A stretch of DNA of 36,687 nucleotides from Bacteroidaceae bacterium (GTDB lineage: Bacteria; Bacteroidota; Bacteroidia; Bacteroidales; Bacteroidaceae). Numbering within the stretch: the first letter of the stretch is position 1; each line of letters begins with the position of its first letter. Under the pieces are notes generated by a model that saw only the letters and a program-made list of their open reading frames with translations, made no database searches and was not told the origin of the DNA. Location: contig JAILDV010000033.1 in NCBI GenBank assembly GCA_024688885.1, positions 1 through 36,687 of the forward strand. The letters are read 5' to 3'. The translations under genes and the position numbers were made by a program. Positions 1 through 9,006 of this stretch are shown here, piece by piece.

Positions 1-175
1 TCACCAGGTTATCAATACTATTCTCGTCGAACAGGCTGGCAAAACAAGTCTGTGCCACCCCCACGTTCCGCTCGCCGTCCACGCCCCCGGCCTCCGCCAC
101 TATCGTGCGTTGTTCCGCCTTGTGGAAGTCGAATTTATAAATGGCAAACATCGATTTCGTCTTTTCCATAGGCAT
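1..175 (-). CDS. Hypothetical protein, 5' part only
   Basis: An open frame runs leftward off the window edge from an ATG at 175 (a second in-frame ATG lies at 169). The visible 58 residues begin MPMEKTKSMFAIYKFDFHKA and end FDENSIDNLV at the edge. I do not recognise the family. There is no signal peptide or membrane segment in the visible part. A Bacteroidetes -7 box lies on the same strand at 249-256, giving a leader of about 70 bases, which supports real expression. Codon use is GC-rich, unlike the AT-rich hsdS further right. Confidence 0.55.
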   Translation of the reverse strand, partial: MPMEKTKSMFAIYKFDFHKAEQRTIVAEAGGVDGERNVGVAQTCFASLFDENSIDNLV

Positions 176-248
176 AAGATTTAATCGTTAGAAGATAAAT
201 AATTGAAGTTTCTTTGGTCGTCCCTGTCATCAGAGCCCAAATTGGGCG

Positions 249-256
249 CAAAAGTA
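249..256 (-). promoter_or_regulatory. Promoter -7 box for the gene at 1-175
   Basis: Read leftward this is TACTTTTG followed by C, an exact match to the Bacteroidetes TAnnTTTG box. No clear TTTG is found at the expected -33 position. Predicted start of transcription is about 242. Confidence 0.5.
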
Positions 257-662
257 CAAATAAAAATCGAACTTCCACCATTTCCTCCCACTTTTTTCCC
301 GAAAATCTAAAAAAGATTATTCCACGCCCCTTTCACCACAATGTCATCGCCTACGAGGATCGGCGAAAAGAAAAGGGAACCCCCAAATCGGGACTCCCTT
401 CTGCGTCGCGGAACTGCCGAGAGGTCCACCGGGACAGGCACCTGTCGCTGCGGTCCCCATGGAAACGCTGGACAAAGCAAATACATCCTCTGTAGGGGCA
501 GGCCCCCGTGCCAGCCCGAACAGACGGAACGGCTGTGTGTGTGCTCCCTCTTTCCCGCCAGAGTCCCTCCCCTCCCCGCTCGTTTTATTTGCTCTTGAAA
601 CAAAGAATCGTCCCGTTTTCATTTTTCCGTCCTTTTCTTGCGCGTATATAAATAATAATGTG

Positions 663-670
663 TATATTTG
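663..670 (+). promoter_or_regulatory. hsdM promoter, -7 box
   Basis: TATATTTG followed by C matches the Bacteroidetes -7 consensus. A weak CTTG at 637-640 could serve as -33, though its spacing of 22 is long. The predicted leader to the hsdM ATG at 725 is about 48 bases. Confidence 0.5.
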
Positions 671-724
671 CAGGCAGAAACGTAAGAAAAGACTGAAAAA
701 AGCATAAAAAACTAACGAATCTGA

Positions 725-2584
725 ATGGAACAATCGCAATATAATCAACTCTTCTCCCACATCTGGAACATTGCTACTGATGTGCTTGTATATGCCTTCG
801 AGAAAGGCGAGTATAAGAACATCATCATGCCCATGATGGTGTTGCGGCGCATTGACGTGCTGCTGGAACCTACCAAGGAGGCGCTGCTGCAGCAGAAGAA
901 GGTGCTGGACGATGCGCACATCGACAACCAGGACCCGATTCTGTTCAACGTCACGGGATATCCGTTCTACAACACCTCGAAGTTCACCATGAAGACGCTG
1001 AAGAGCGAAACAGACCCGCTGCGCCTGAAGATGAACTTCACCGATTATTTGAATGGATTCAGCAAAGATGTGCAAGACATCATTGACAAGTTCCATCTGC
1101 GCCAGATGGTGGATAACTTGACGGAGGCAGAGCGTTTGGGTAGCATCATCGAAAAGTTTACGGATGACAAAATCAATCTTTCGAACCAACCAGTGAAGGA
1201 TGATGAGGGTAATGTTCGTTTGCCTGGACTTGACAACCATACGATGGGCACCATCTTTGAAGAGCTGTTGCGTCGGTTCAATGAGGAAAACAACGTAACC
1301 GAGGCTGGTGAACACTTCACGCCTCGTGACTATGTGAAGTTGTTGGCTGACCTCGCCGTTTTGCCTGTTGCAGATAAGATAACCGATAACACCTATCATA
1401 TCTATGATGGAGCGTGTGGCACGGGCGGCATCTTAACGATAGCAAAGGAACGCATCCTTGAAATAGCTCAAGAACGTGATAAGATTGTGGCGGTGAACAT
1501 CTTCGGACAAGAGTTGCAACCCGATACGTTTGCCACCTGCAAGGCTGACTTGATGATTTCAGAAAACATCAGTACTTTCCAGTATCAGAAGGGTATGGAG
1601 ACACGAGAGTACATCGCTTTTGACAGTACGATTTCGAGAGATGGTCATGCTGGCGAGACTTTCGATTTTTGTATCTCGAATCCACCTTTCGGTACACCTT
1701 GGAAAGAAGACTTGAAGAAACGTGGTTTGGGTGAGAACGAAAAGAAGAAGTTTACCGATAGCCGCTTCACGGTCATTGATAAAGATGGGAAGGAACTCTC
1801 GTTCATCCCTGACATTGGCGATGCGCAGATGATGTTCTTAGCCAACAACCTTTCTCGTATGCGTGAGGATACGGCACTGGGTACGCGTATCGTTGAAGTA
1901 CATAATGGTTCTTCTCTCTTTACGGGTGATGCGGGTAGTGGTGCCAGCAATCTGCGCCAGTATATCATTGAGAACGACCTATTGGAAGCGATTGTGGCGA
2001 TGCCTGAAAAGGACTTCTATAACACGGGCATTGGTACATTTATTTGGGTTATCACGAATCGCAAAGAGGAACGTCGTAAGGGTTTTGTACAATTGATAGA
2101 TGCCACAGAAATCAAGTCGCCACTTCGCAAAAACTTAGGTGAAAAGAACTGTGAGACCACAGAGGCTGACCGAGCAAAAATCCTGCAATTACTGATGGAC
2201 TTCAAGGAAACGCCCCAAAGCAAAATCTTCCCCAACGAGGAGTTTGGCTATTGGAGTGTGAAGGTCTATCAGCCTCAGCGTGACGAACAGGGCAATATCA
2301 TCCGCAAAAAGGGTGTTCCTGTCATTGACAAGAAATCGAAAGATACAGAGATAATACCGTTCCGATATGAAGGTGGCATCGAAGGTTTCTTTGAGAATGA
2401 AATCAAACCATATTCTCCTGATGCTATCATTGACATGAAGAGTGTTGAGACAGGTTATGAACTCTCATTCACAAAGTATTTCTATAAGTCGAAGCAACTG
2501 CGCACCATTGAAGAAATAAGTGGCGATATTCGTGCCATAGAAGAACGCACTGATGGATTGTTGAACGAGATATTAGGACAGTAG
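725..2584 (+). CDS. hsdM: Type I restriction-modification system, DNA methyltransferase subunit M
   Basis: This protein of 619 residues transfers methyl from SAM to adenine in the bipartite site chosen by HsdS. Residues 1-150 match the HsdM N-terminal helical domain (MEQSQYNQLFSHIWNIATDV). SAM-binding motif I is DGACGTGG at 228-235 and the N6-adenine catalytic motif IV is NPPF at 319-322. Length is normal to slightly long for the family. The gene opens the locus: hsdS begins one base after its stop, so the two are translationally coupled, as expected for the M2S methylase core. Both catalytic motifs are intact, so it should be active. The start has an upstream promoter at 663-670. Confidence 0.96.
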   Translation: MEQSQYNQLFSHIWNIATDVLVYAFEKGEYKNIIMPMMVLRRIDVLLEPTKEALLQQKKVLDDAHIDNQDPILFNVTGYPFYNTSKFTMKTLKSETDPLRLKMNFTDYLNGFSKDVQDIIDKFHLRQMVDNLTEAERLGSIIEKFTDDKINLSNQPVKDDEGNVRLPGLDNHTMGTIFEELLRRFNEENNVTEAGEHFTPRDYVKLLADLAVLPVADKITDNTYHIYDGACGTGGILTIAKERILEIAQERDKIVAVNIFGQELQPDTFATCKADLMISENISTFQYQKGMETREYIAFDSTISRDGHAGETFDFCISNPPFGTPWKEDLKKRGLGENEKKKFTDSRFTVIDKDGKELSFIPDIGDAQMMFLANNLSRMREDTALGTRIVEVHNGSSLFTGDAGSGASNLRQYIIENDLLEAIVAMPEKDFYNTGIGTFIWVITNRKEERRKGFVQLIDATEIKSPLRKNLGEKNCETTEADRAKILQLLMDFKETPQSKIFPNEEFGYWSVKVYQPQRDEQGNIIRKKGVPVIDKKSKDTEIIPFRYEGGIEGFFENEIKPYSPDAIIDMKSVETGYELSFTKYFYKSKQLRTIEEISGDIRAIEERTDGLLNEILGQ

Positions 2585-2585
2585 T

Positions 2586-3890
2586 ATGGAGAGGTATAGT
2601 TCATATAAAGCTACATCCATGCAATGGCTCAAGGAGATTCCGAGTCATTGGGAGGAAATGAGAGTTAAATATATAGCAAATATTTCTAAAGGGAATGGCA
2701 TAACAAAACTTGATGTATCAAGTGATGGTGACACACCATGTGTAAGGTATGGAGAAATCTATACAAAATACAACAACACTTTTAGTTTTTGTTATTCGGC
2801 AACATTTAAGAACTTGGTTCTTTCTCCTAGATACTTTGAATATGGAGACATTTTAGTATCAGGAACGGGTGAATTGGTAGAAGAAATTGGTAAAAGTGTT
2901 GTGTATATTGGGGGTGAAAAATGCCTAGCAGGTGGCGATATTATCATTCTCAAACATAGCCAAAATCCTGTATTCCTAAATTATGCCTTGAATACAAAAT
3001 ATATGCAAGACCAAAAGAGTTTTGGCAAAGCAAAATTAAAAGTTTTACATATCTCTTCATCTGAAATTGGTAGATTATTTATAACTCTCCCCCCTCTTTC
3101 CGAGCAAGAGCAGATAGTTCGTTATTTGGAGGATAAGACTTCCAAGATAGATGCCTATGTGTCCGAGAAGGAAAAAGAGATTTTACTCCTTCAAGAACTG
3201 AAACAGAAAACCATTGCCGATGCAGTCACAAAGGGCTTGAACCCTGATGTGAAGATGAAAGATAGTGGCATCTCTTGGATTGGTGAAATACCAGAGCATT
3301 GGGAGACAAAGAGAGTCGCAAGTTTTTTTACTGGCAAAGTGGAAACCAATCTCGACTTCTTCTATAAGCATGCCTTCAAGTTCTATTACGGAACTCTTGT
3401 GCCCAAAAATGAAGTCGGTGATGAGGATGAGTATCGTGAGACCTATGTGAAATACTCCGTAATTCACAAAGATGACATCTTGATAAATGGGCTTAATCTG
3501 AACTATGACTTTGTGTCTCAAAGAGTCGCTATCGTCCCATCTGATGGAATTATCACATCTGCATATATCGTGGTGAGGCCAAGAAAGGGAACAAATGCCC
3601 TGTATTACAAATATCTTTTCAAGGCAATGGATAGTATGAAACTTTTTCATGGTATGGGAACTGGCATTAGGTTGACGCTTTCGTATGATGAACTAAAGAA
3701 ACAAGTGATTGTCGTTCCTCCAGCAGACGAACAGCGTTCCATCGTTTCCTACATCGAAGAGAAGTGCCAAAAGATAGATTCTTTGACCACAGAACTACAA
3801 TCAGAAATAGACTATTTGAAGGAATACAAGCAGCGACTCATCGCTGACTGCGTGACAGGACAGATTAACGTGCAAAAAGAAGTCACATAA
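2586..3890 (+). CDS. hsdS: Type I restriction-modification system, specificity subunit S
   Basis: This 434-residue subunit carries the DNA-recognition domains of the M2S and R2M2S complexes. It has the classic duplicated layout. Target-recognition domain 1 spans about residues 1-165 (WLKEIPSHWEEMRV near the start). A conserved helical spacer follows (PPLSEQEQIVRYLEDK, about 176-191). Domain 2 begins at WIGEIPEHWETKRV near 227, and a second helical repeat (PPADEQRSIVSYIEEK) lies near the C-terminus. Both halves are full length, so a bipartite target is expected. The DNA of the first recognition domain is clearly more AT-rich than hsdM and hsdR, which is usual for exchanged recognition domains. 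No second hsdS, partial copy or recombinase gene is present in the window. Confidence 0.95.
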   Translation: MERYSSYKATSMQWLKEIPSHWEEMRVKYIANISKGNGITKLDVSSDGDTPCVRYGEIYTKYNNTFSFCYSATFKNLVLSPRYFEYGDILVSGTGELVEEIGKSVVYIGGEKCLAGGDIIILKHSQNPVFLNYALNTKYMQDQKSFGKAKLKVLHISSSEIGRLFITLPPLSEQEQIVRYLEDKTSKIDAYVSEKEKEILLLQELKQKTIADAVTKGLNPDVKMKDSGISWIGEIPEHWETKRVASFFTGKVETNLDFFYKHAFKFYYGTLVPKNEVGDEDEYRETYVKYSVIHKDDILINGLNLNYDFVSQRVAIVPSDGIITSAYIVVRPRKGTNALYYKYLFKAMDSMKLFHGMGTGIRLTLSYDELKKQVIVVPPADEQRSIVSYIEEKCQKIDSLTTELQSEIDYLKEYKQRLIADCVTGQINVQKEVT

Positions 3891-4191
3891 GGTGTGGAGA
3901 ATCCATCGCAAAAGTGTTCTTTGACATAGTGACACCTGAAATATAAGGGTTCAAATTTTTCATCTTTGGGCAAAAAAACACCTGCTTGTTTCTAAAATTC
4001 CAATTTGGAATCTTATAGAATCCCATTCCTCTTTTGTTAGTTGAAACATAATATCAAGGGGAAAGCCTTATTGATGATACAAAGGTACAGAATTATCTCG
4101 TATTAGTAAATGATTCTGGAATTTTCCTTTAAAAAGTGTCACTATTTTGTACGAAAGCAAATAGAAACCATCAAAAAAGAATATAAAGTTT
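3891..4191. other. Gap between hsdS and hsdR with palindromes and a leftward promoter
   Basis: No gene is visible. The gap holds a 15-base perfect palindrome (ATTCCAA-T-TTGGAAT, 3997-4011). It also holds a 10-base inverted repeat, ATAGTGACAC at 3926-3935 and GTGTCACTAT at 4136-4145, framing about 220 bases. A well-formed leftward promoter lies at 4080-4110. There is no clear rightward promoter for hsdR; a TATTTTG at about 4143-4149 is one base short of the consensus. Confidence 0.5.
4080..4110 (-). promoter_or_regulatory. Orphan leftward promoter between hsdS and hsdR
   Basis: Read leftward, TTTA (4110-4107), 19 bases, then TACCTTTG (4087-4080). The -7 box is perfect and the spacing is ideal. 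No leftward gene follows: transcription would run into the 3' end of hsdS as antisense RNA. Confidence 0.45.
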
Positions 4192-7100
4192 ATGCCTACC
4201 AACCTCAGTGAAATGAACCTCGAAGACACCATCCTTGCTTACCTGAGAGATAAGCAGGGATATGAAGAGGGAACGACGAATGACTATGTGAAGGACTACG
4301 CTCTGGATACGGAGCGAGTGAAACGATTCCTGCTTTCTACGCAGAAGAAGAAAGTGGAGAATACCGCCTGCTTTTCCAATGCACTTTCTGAAAGGAAGTT
4401 CTTTACGGAGTTGGCGAAGCAACTGGCGAATCGTGGCGTGACGGATGTGCTGCGCAAGGGCTTCCGTTTCATCTCGGAACTCTTTGATTTGTACTATCCG
4501 TTGCCGTCGGAACTGAACCCTACGGCTCAGGAGTTGTACAAGAAGAACATCTTTTGTGTCACGAAAGAGTTGGCATACAGCAAGGAGAACGACAACCGCA
4601 TCGACTTGATGGTGTCGCTGAATGGTCTGCCGCTCATCACGATGGAACTGAAGAACCACTATACAGGGCAGACGGTGGAGAATGCCGTGAAGCAGTACCA
4701 GACGGATCGTGACCCGAAAGACCCCTTGTTGGCTCCCAAGCGTTGTGCTGTCCATTTTGCGGTGGATGACGACGACATCAAGATGTGTACTTGGTTGTGT
4801 GGCAAGAGCTCGTGGTTCCTGCCTTTCAACAAGGGTGTGAATGGAGGTGCTGGCAATCCTGTCAATCCGAATGGTGTGCGTACAGCCTATTTGTGGGAAG
4901 AGATTCTGCAGAAGGAATCGTTGAGTGACATCATTGAGAACTATGCCCAAGTGGTGAAGAAGAAAGATGAGAAGACGGGCACAGAAAAGACCTCGGTCGT
5001 GTGGCCTCGCTATCATCAACTGGATGGTGTGCGACGGTTGTTGGCAGCGACTCGGCAAAAGGGAGTGGGGCAGCGTTTCCTGATTCAACATTCGGCTGGT
5101 TCTGGCAAATCGAACTCCATCACGTGGTTGGCATATCAGTTGGTGGGGTTGTTGGATGGCACTCAGGCTTTGTTGGATAGTGTGATTGTAGTGACTGACC
5201 GCATCAATCTCGACACCCAAATCAAAAATAACATCGTTGCCTTCAAACGCTTGCAGAACCTGGTGGCATGGGCAGACAGTGCCGATTCGCTGAGGAAACA
5301 TTTGGAGAGTGGAAAGAAAATCATCATCACGATTGTACATAAATTCCCCTTCATCTTGGATGCTATTGGTACAGAACTGAAGCACAAACGCTTTGGCATC
5401 ATCATCGATGAGGCGCACAGCAGTCAGAACGGTTCGCTGTCTGCCAAGATGAACATTGCCCTGAGCGGTAATGCTGTCGATGACGAGATGGATTTGGAGG
5501 ATAGGCTGTTGGCTGTCATCGAAGGGCGCAAGATGGTGAAGAATGCCAACTACTATGCTTTTACCGCCACACCCAAGAACAAGACGTTGGAAATGTTTGG
5601 CACTCCTTATCAGAAGCCAGATGGGGAAATAGAGCACAGACCTTTCCATGAATACACGATGAAGCAAGCGATAGAGGAGGGCTTCATCATGGATGTGCTG
5701 GCGCACTACACGACGTATGACAGCTACTACAAACTGGTGAAAGCCATCAATGAAGACCCTGAATTTGAAAAGAAGCAGGCTCAGAAGAAATTGCGTGCCT
5801 TTGTGGAAAGCCGTCCTGAAACTATCAGGCAAAAGGCTTCCGTCATCGTGGAGCACTTCCACACAAATGTCATTGGCAAAGGAAAGGTGGGCGGTCAGGC
5901 AAGGGCTATGGTGGTGACGAGCAGCATTCTTCGTGCCATCGAGTTCTATGATGAAATCACGCGCCTCTTGGAGGAGCGTAAGAGCCCTTACAAGGCAATT
6001 GTGGCTTTTTCTGGAGCAAAGGAGTATGGGGGTAAGACATTGACAGAAGCAGATGTGAACGGATTCCCATCGAAGGACATAGAAGAGAACATGGAACATG
6101 ACCCTTATCGCATCTTGGTGGTGGCAGACAAGTTTCAGACGGGTTATGACCAACCGCTGCTGCACACGATGTATGTGGATAAGGTGCTGACGGATGTGAA
6201 GGCTGTGCAGACGCTTTCTCGCCTGAATCGTTGCCATCCGAAGAAACGCGACACGTTTGTGCTGGACTTCTGCAATGATGTGGAGGACATTCAGAAGAGT
6301 TTCCAACGCTTCTATAAAACGACCATCCTGTCGAAAGAAACAGACCCCAACAAACTGAATGACTTGATTGCGGAGATAGAGAGTGCCAACATCTATACGG
6401 AGGAAGAAGTGAAGGCATTGAACGAGAAGTATTGGGCAGCAGAGCCGCGGGAAATGTTAGACCCCATTGTGAACAAAGCGGTGGAACGATTCAAGTGGTT
6501 GGACGAAAACGACAAGATACGCACAAAGAGCAGCATCAAGAGTTTCTTGCGCACCTATACGTTCATTGCTGCCGTGATGCCTTACAAGAGCATTGAGTGG
6601 GAAATGCTGAACACCTATTATTCGCTGTTGGTGCATAAACTGCCCGTGCTGAAAGATGAAGACCTTACAAAAGGATTAATCGATGCTATTGACTTCGACC
6701 AATACCGACTCATCAAAAACGAGGAACAAAAGATAGAATTGGAGAACAAGGATTCGGAGATTGACCCCATACCTGTCGGGAATCCTAAAGGTGGTAAAGA
6801 ACCAGACATGCAGAAACTGAGTGACATCTTGGACGAGTTCAACAAAATCAATTGGACAAACATTGAAGTTGTCAAACAGCAATTGGACGAGTTGCCTACA
6901 CGACTCCAGTCAGATGTGACATTTGTCAATGCTGTCAAAAACAGCAATAGGGAAACAGCCATGCAGCAATGTGCCTCATCGATGATGGCTATTGTGGCAG
7001 GCATGCTGAACGAGAACACCGAGTTCTGTCGCTACTATCTGGATCACCCTGATTTTATGAATGCCATCAACCAACGAGTGTTCTCGTATGTGTACGACCA

Positions 7101-7203
7101 ACTAAACCAAGAGTCAAAGGCTGGCGAATCACATCCCAACACGAAGTATGTGTTCCCCGGAAATGACGAGGTGAAATTTAGTATTGCAGCAGAAGACAAA
7201 TAA
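4192..7203 (+). CDS. hsdR: Type I restriction-modification system, restriction and translocase subunit R
   Basis: This 1003-residue subunit cuts DNA after ATP-driven translocation. The N-terminal PD-(D/E)xK nuclease is visible as D138 (RIDLM) and E152-L-K154 (MELK), followed by the AVKQYQ element at 165-170. The helicase motor has Walker A GSGKS at 303-307, DEAH at 406-409, TAT at 458-460, and later RecA2 elements (DKFQTGYDQP, QTLSRLNRC). Size fits the EcoR124-like class. Two ATGs lie close together (4192, and 4213 at MNLED); the second matches the usual HsdR start equally well. The gene is separated from hsdS by 301 bases, so it may be expressed separately. All key residues are present, so the system appears intact. 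Confidence 0.96.
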   Translation: MPTNLSEMNLEDTILAYLRDKQGYEEGTTNDYVKDYALDTERVKRFLLSTQKKKVENTACFSNALSERKFFTELAKQLANRGVTDVLRKGFRFISELFDLYYPLPSELNPTAQELYKKNIFCVTKELAYSKENDNRIDLMVSLNGLPLITMELKNHYTGQTVENAVKQYQTDRDPKDPLLAPKRCAVHFAVDDDDIKMCTWLCGKSSWFLPFNKGVNGGAGNPVNPNGVRTAYLWEEILQKESLSDIIENYAQVVKKKDEKTGTEKTSVVWPRYHQLDGVRRLLAATRQKGVGQRFLIQHSAGSGKSNSITWLAYQLVGLLDGTQALLDSVIVVTDRINLDTQIKNNIVAFKRLQNLVAWADSADSLRKHLESGKKIIITIVHKFPFILDAIGTELKHKRFGIIIDEAHSSQNGSLSAKMNIALSGNAVDDEMDLEDRLLAVIEGRKMVKNANYYAFTATPKNKTLEMFGTPYQKPDGEIEHRPFHEYTMKQAIEEGFIMDVLAHYTTYDSYYKLVKAINEDPEFEKKQAQKKLRAFVESRPETIRQKASVIVEHFHTNVIGKGKVGGQARAMVVTSSILRAIEFYDEITRLLEERKSPYKAIVAFSGAKEYGGKTLTEADVNGFPSKDIEENMEHDPYRILVVADKFQTGYDQPLLHTMYVDKVLTDVKAVQTLSRLNRCHPKKRDTFVLDFCNDVEDIQKSFQRFYKTTILSKETDPNKLNDLIAEIESANIYTEEEVKALNEKYWAAEPREMLDPIVNKAVERFKWLDENDKIRTKSSIKSFLRTYTFIAAVMPYKSIEWEMLNTYYSLLVHKLPVLKDEDLTKGLIDAIDFDQYRLIKNEEQKIELENKDSEIDPIPVGNPKGGKEPDMQKLSDILDEFNKINWTNIEVVKQQLDELPTRLQSDVTFVNAVKNSNRETAMQQCASSMMAIVAGMLNENTEFCRYYLDHPDFMNAINQRVFSYVYDQLNQESKAGESHPNTKYVFPGNDEVKFSIAAEDK

Positions 7204-7206
7204 ACC

Positions 7207-7237
7207 AGGTGACAATGGGGAAAGGTGACTGTCACCT
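7207..7237. repeat. Repeated AGGTGAC and palindrome after hsdR
   Basis: AGGTGAC occurs at 7207-7213 and again at 7223-7229, where with one spacer base it forms the palindrome AGGTGAC-T-GTCACCT (7223-7237). The first copy can pair with the same right arm around a 17-base loop. There is no long T-run, so a terminator role between the convergent hsdR and transporter genes is possible but unproven. Confidence 0.4.
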
Positions 7238-7298
7238 CTCTTATGCATTATCAAATTTATCATGGATGGATTTGTTTCAGCTTGTTCATTTCATCACG

Positions 7299-8954
7299 TT
7301 ATTCCACACCCTTCATCATCTTCTTCAGCAATGGACAGAGGCAGAAGAGGAGGATGGCTGCAACTCCTGCCATGATAGCAAAGAGTGTGAAGAAGTCTGT
7401 GAGGTTGGTGATTTGATAGCCAAGGAATGAGTGGACGGGCTGTTCTGCTGTCGGTAAAAGAGTAGCTAATTTCCCTGCCAGGATATTGCTGGCTGCATTA
7501 CTCATGAACCAGACACCCATCAACAACGAGGCAAGATGGACTGGTGAAAGTTTGTTGACCATTGACAAGCCAATAGGGGAGAGGGAGAGTTCACCAATCG
7601 TGTGGATAAAATAGAGGGCGAAGAGCCACCACATGGATGCTTTCTGGCCATCAGCAAGACCATTGGTGCCGAATGCGATGATGGCATAGCCAATGGCGAG
7701 GAGAAGAAGACCAATTGCCTGCTTGACGGGTGATGCTGGTTCCAACTTGTGTTTGGCAAGCGTTTCCCAAAGTGTCGCCATGATAGGTGCAAAAGCAACG
7801 ACGACAATTGGGTTGATGGACTGGAACCACGTTGTTGGCATTTCCCAATTTCCGATGGTTCTGTCGCATTGCTGGTCAGCGAAGATGGTCAATGAAGAAC
7901 CAGCCTGCTCGAATGCGCTCCAGAAGAAGATAACGAACACAGCGATGATGTAGATAACACCAATGCGCTGCTTTTCCACGTTGGTCAGTCCCTTATCGGT
8001 AATGATGAAGAGCGGGAGCGCGATTGAGATGGCATATATGGCGGCTGAGATGTAGTCGTTGAAATTGTCCACATTGAGTGAGAAAACAATGAAAAGGGCG
8101 ATGGCGCCAATAAGGCAGCCCCATAGACGTAGTGGAGAGTTCTTGACGGCAGGCTTTGGCATGGCGTTGTCGTTGTTCTCAGCCATCTCTCCATTCTGAT
8201 GCAGTTCTTCCTCATTAGCTTTCATGTCCTTCTGTTTCAGAAGCTGGCTTTGTGAGGGCGGAAGACCGATAGGAAGTCCTTCAGGGGTGTTGAGATATTT
8301 CATTTTGCCTATGATGAATACCACCACAGAGAAAATCATGGCGATGCCTGCGCAGAAGAAGCCCCACTTGAAGGCACCTGGATTCATCCAATTGCCATCA
8401 GCGGCTACCGAGCCACATACCAATGGAGCAATGAGTGCTCCTGTGTTGATGCCCATGTAGAAGATGGTGAAAGCGGAATCTTTACGATGATCCTGTGGGG
8501 CATAGAGGTCGCCCACCATCGTTGAGATGTTGGGCTTGAAGAATCCATTACCGATGATAAGGGCACCAAGACCAATGAACATCAGTGTCATTGCCAAGCC
8601 ATTGTTGACAGAGTCGCTGATGGCACCTCCTGTTGCAGGGTCGGAGAAAATGCTTTGCTGCACAACACATGCTGATGCGAACATCAAGAACTGTCCAATG
8701 GCCATAACAATGGCTCCAAAGATGATGCTGCGACGGTTACCCCAATAGCGGTCGGCAATATAGCCACCCAAGAGGGGCGTGAGATAAACGAGTCCTGTGT
8801 AGGAACCATAAATCTGACTTGCGTCAGCACTATTGAAGAATGCTGCCACGAGGTAGAGCACGAAAAGCGCACGCATGCCGTAGTAGCTGAAACGCTCTGC
8901 CATTTCTGTCACGAAAAGCAGATAAAGCCCTTTGGGATGTCCTTGTTTTGCCAT
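7299..8954 (-). CDS. POT family proton-dependent peptide transporter
   Basis: A 551-residue inner-membrane MFS protein that imports di- and tripeptides with protons. The N-terminal helix carries the POT signature ExxERFxYYG at residues 17-26, and a GGYIADRYWGNRR loop matches the MFS/POT A-motif region. About 12-14 hydrophobic segments are visible, with a charged cytoplasmic loop rich in K, E and N in the middle. I chose the ATG at 8954 (MAKQGHPKG) because the 11 residues upstream of it do not look like family sequence. It lies 52 bases downstream of yidC on the same strand and is probably cotranscribed with it. Confidence 0.9.
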   Translation of the reverse strand: MAKQGHPKGLYLLFVTEMAERFSYYGMRALFVLYLVAAFFNSADASQIYGSYTGLVYLTPLLGGYIADRYWGNRRSIIFGAIVMAIGQFLMFASACVVQQSIFSDPATGGAISDSVNNGLAMTLMFIGLGALIIGNGFFKPNISTMVGDLYAPQDHRKDSAFTIFYMGINTGALIAPLVCGSVAADGNWMNPGAFKWGFFCAGIAMIFSVVVFIIGKMKYLNTPEGLPIGLPPSQSQLLKQKDMKANEEELHQNGEMAENNDNAMPKPAVKNSPLRLWGCLIGAIALFIVFSLNVDNFNDYISAAIYAISIALPLFIITDKGLTNVEKQRIGVIYIIAVFVIFFWSAFEQAGSSLTIFADQQCDRTIGNWEMPTTWFQSINPIVVVAFAPIMATLWETLAKHKLEPASPVKQAIGLLLLAIGYAIIAFGTNGLADGQKASMWWLFALYFIHTIGELSLSPIGLSMVNKLSPVHLASLLMGVWFMSNAASNILAGKLATLLPTAEQPVHSFLGYQITNLTDFFTLFAIMAGVAAILLFCLCPLLKKMMKGVE

Positions 8955-9006
8955 AATAATCAGTTTAATGCATAATGCATAATACACAATGCATATTTAT
9001 GAAAGG

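Larger units (their letters stand above)
176..724. other. Intergenic region with a GC-rich block at about 300-600
   Basis: No convincing gene. The part from about 300 to 600 is clearly richer in G and C than its flanks and contains short dyads: GACAGG-CA-CCTGTC near 433-447 and GGGGCAGGCCCC near 495-506. The latter lies in a run of the kind often seen in dispersed intergenic repeats. Open frames here on both strands are low-complexity and unconvincing. The last 60 bases are AT-rich and hold the hsdM promoter. Confidence 0.5.

Noticed and set aside
344-1399. A 351-codon leftward frame over the start of hsdM and the GC-rich block
   Set aside because: It overlaps the hsdM N-terminal domain; composition is unlike a protein and no family sequence is visible.
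2586-3890. Phase-variable hsdS shufflon
   Set aside because: Only one hsdS is present, with no inverted partial copy and no tyrosine recombinase gene nearby.
4171-6306. A 711-codon open frame on the strand opposite hsdR
   Set aside because: It is a mirror of hsdR codon bias: rich in His, Leu, Arg and Gln, with no motif, no promoter at its start and complete overlap with intact helicase motifs on the other strand.
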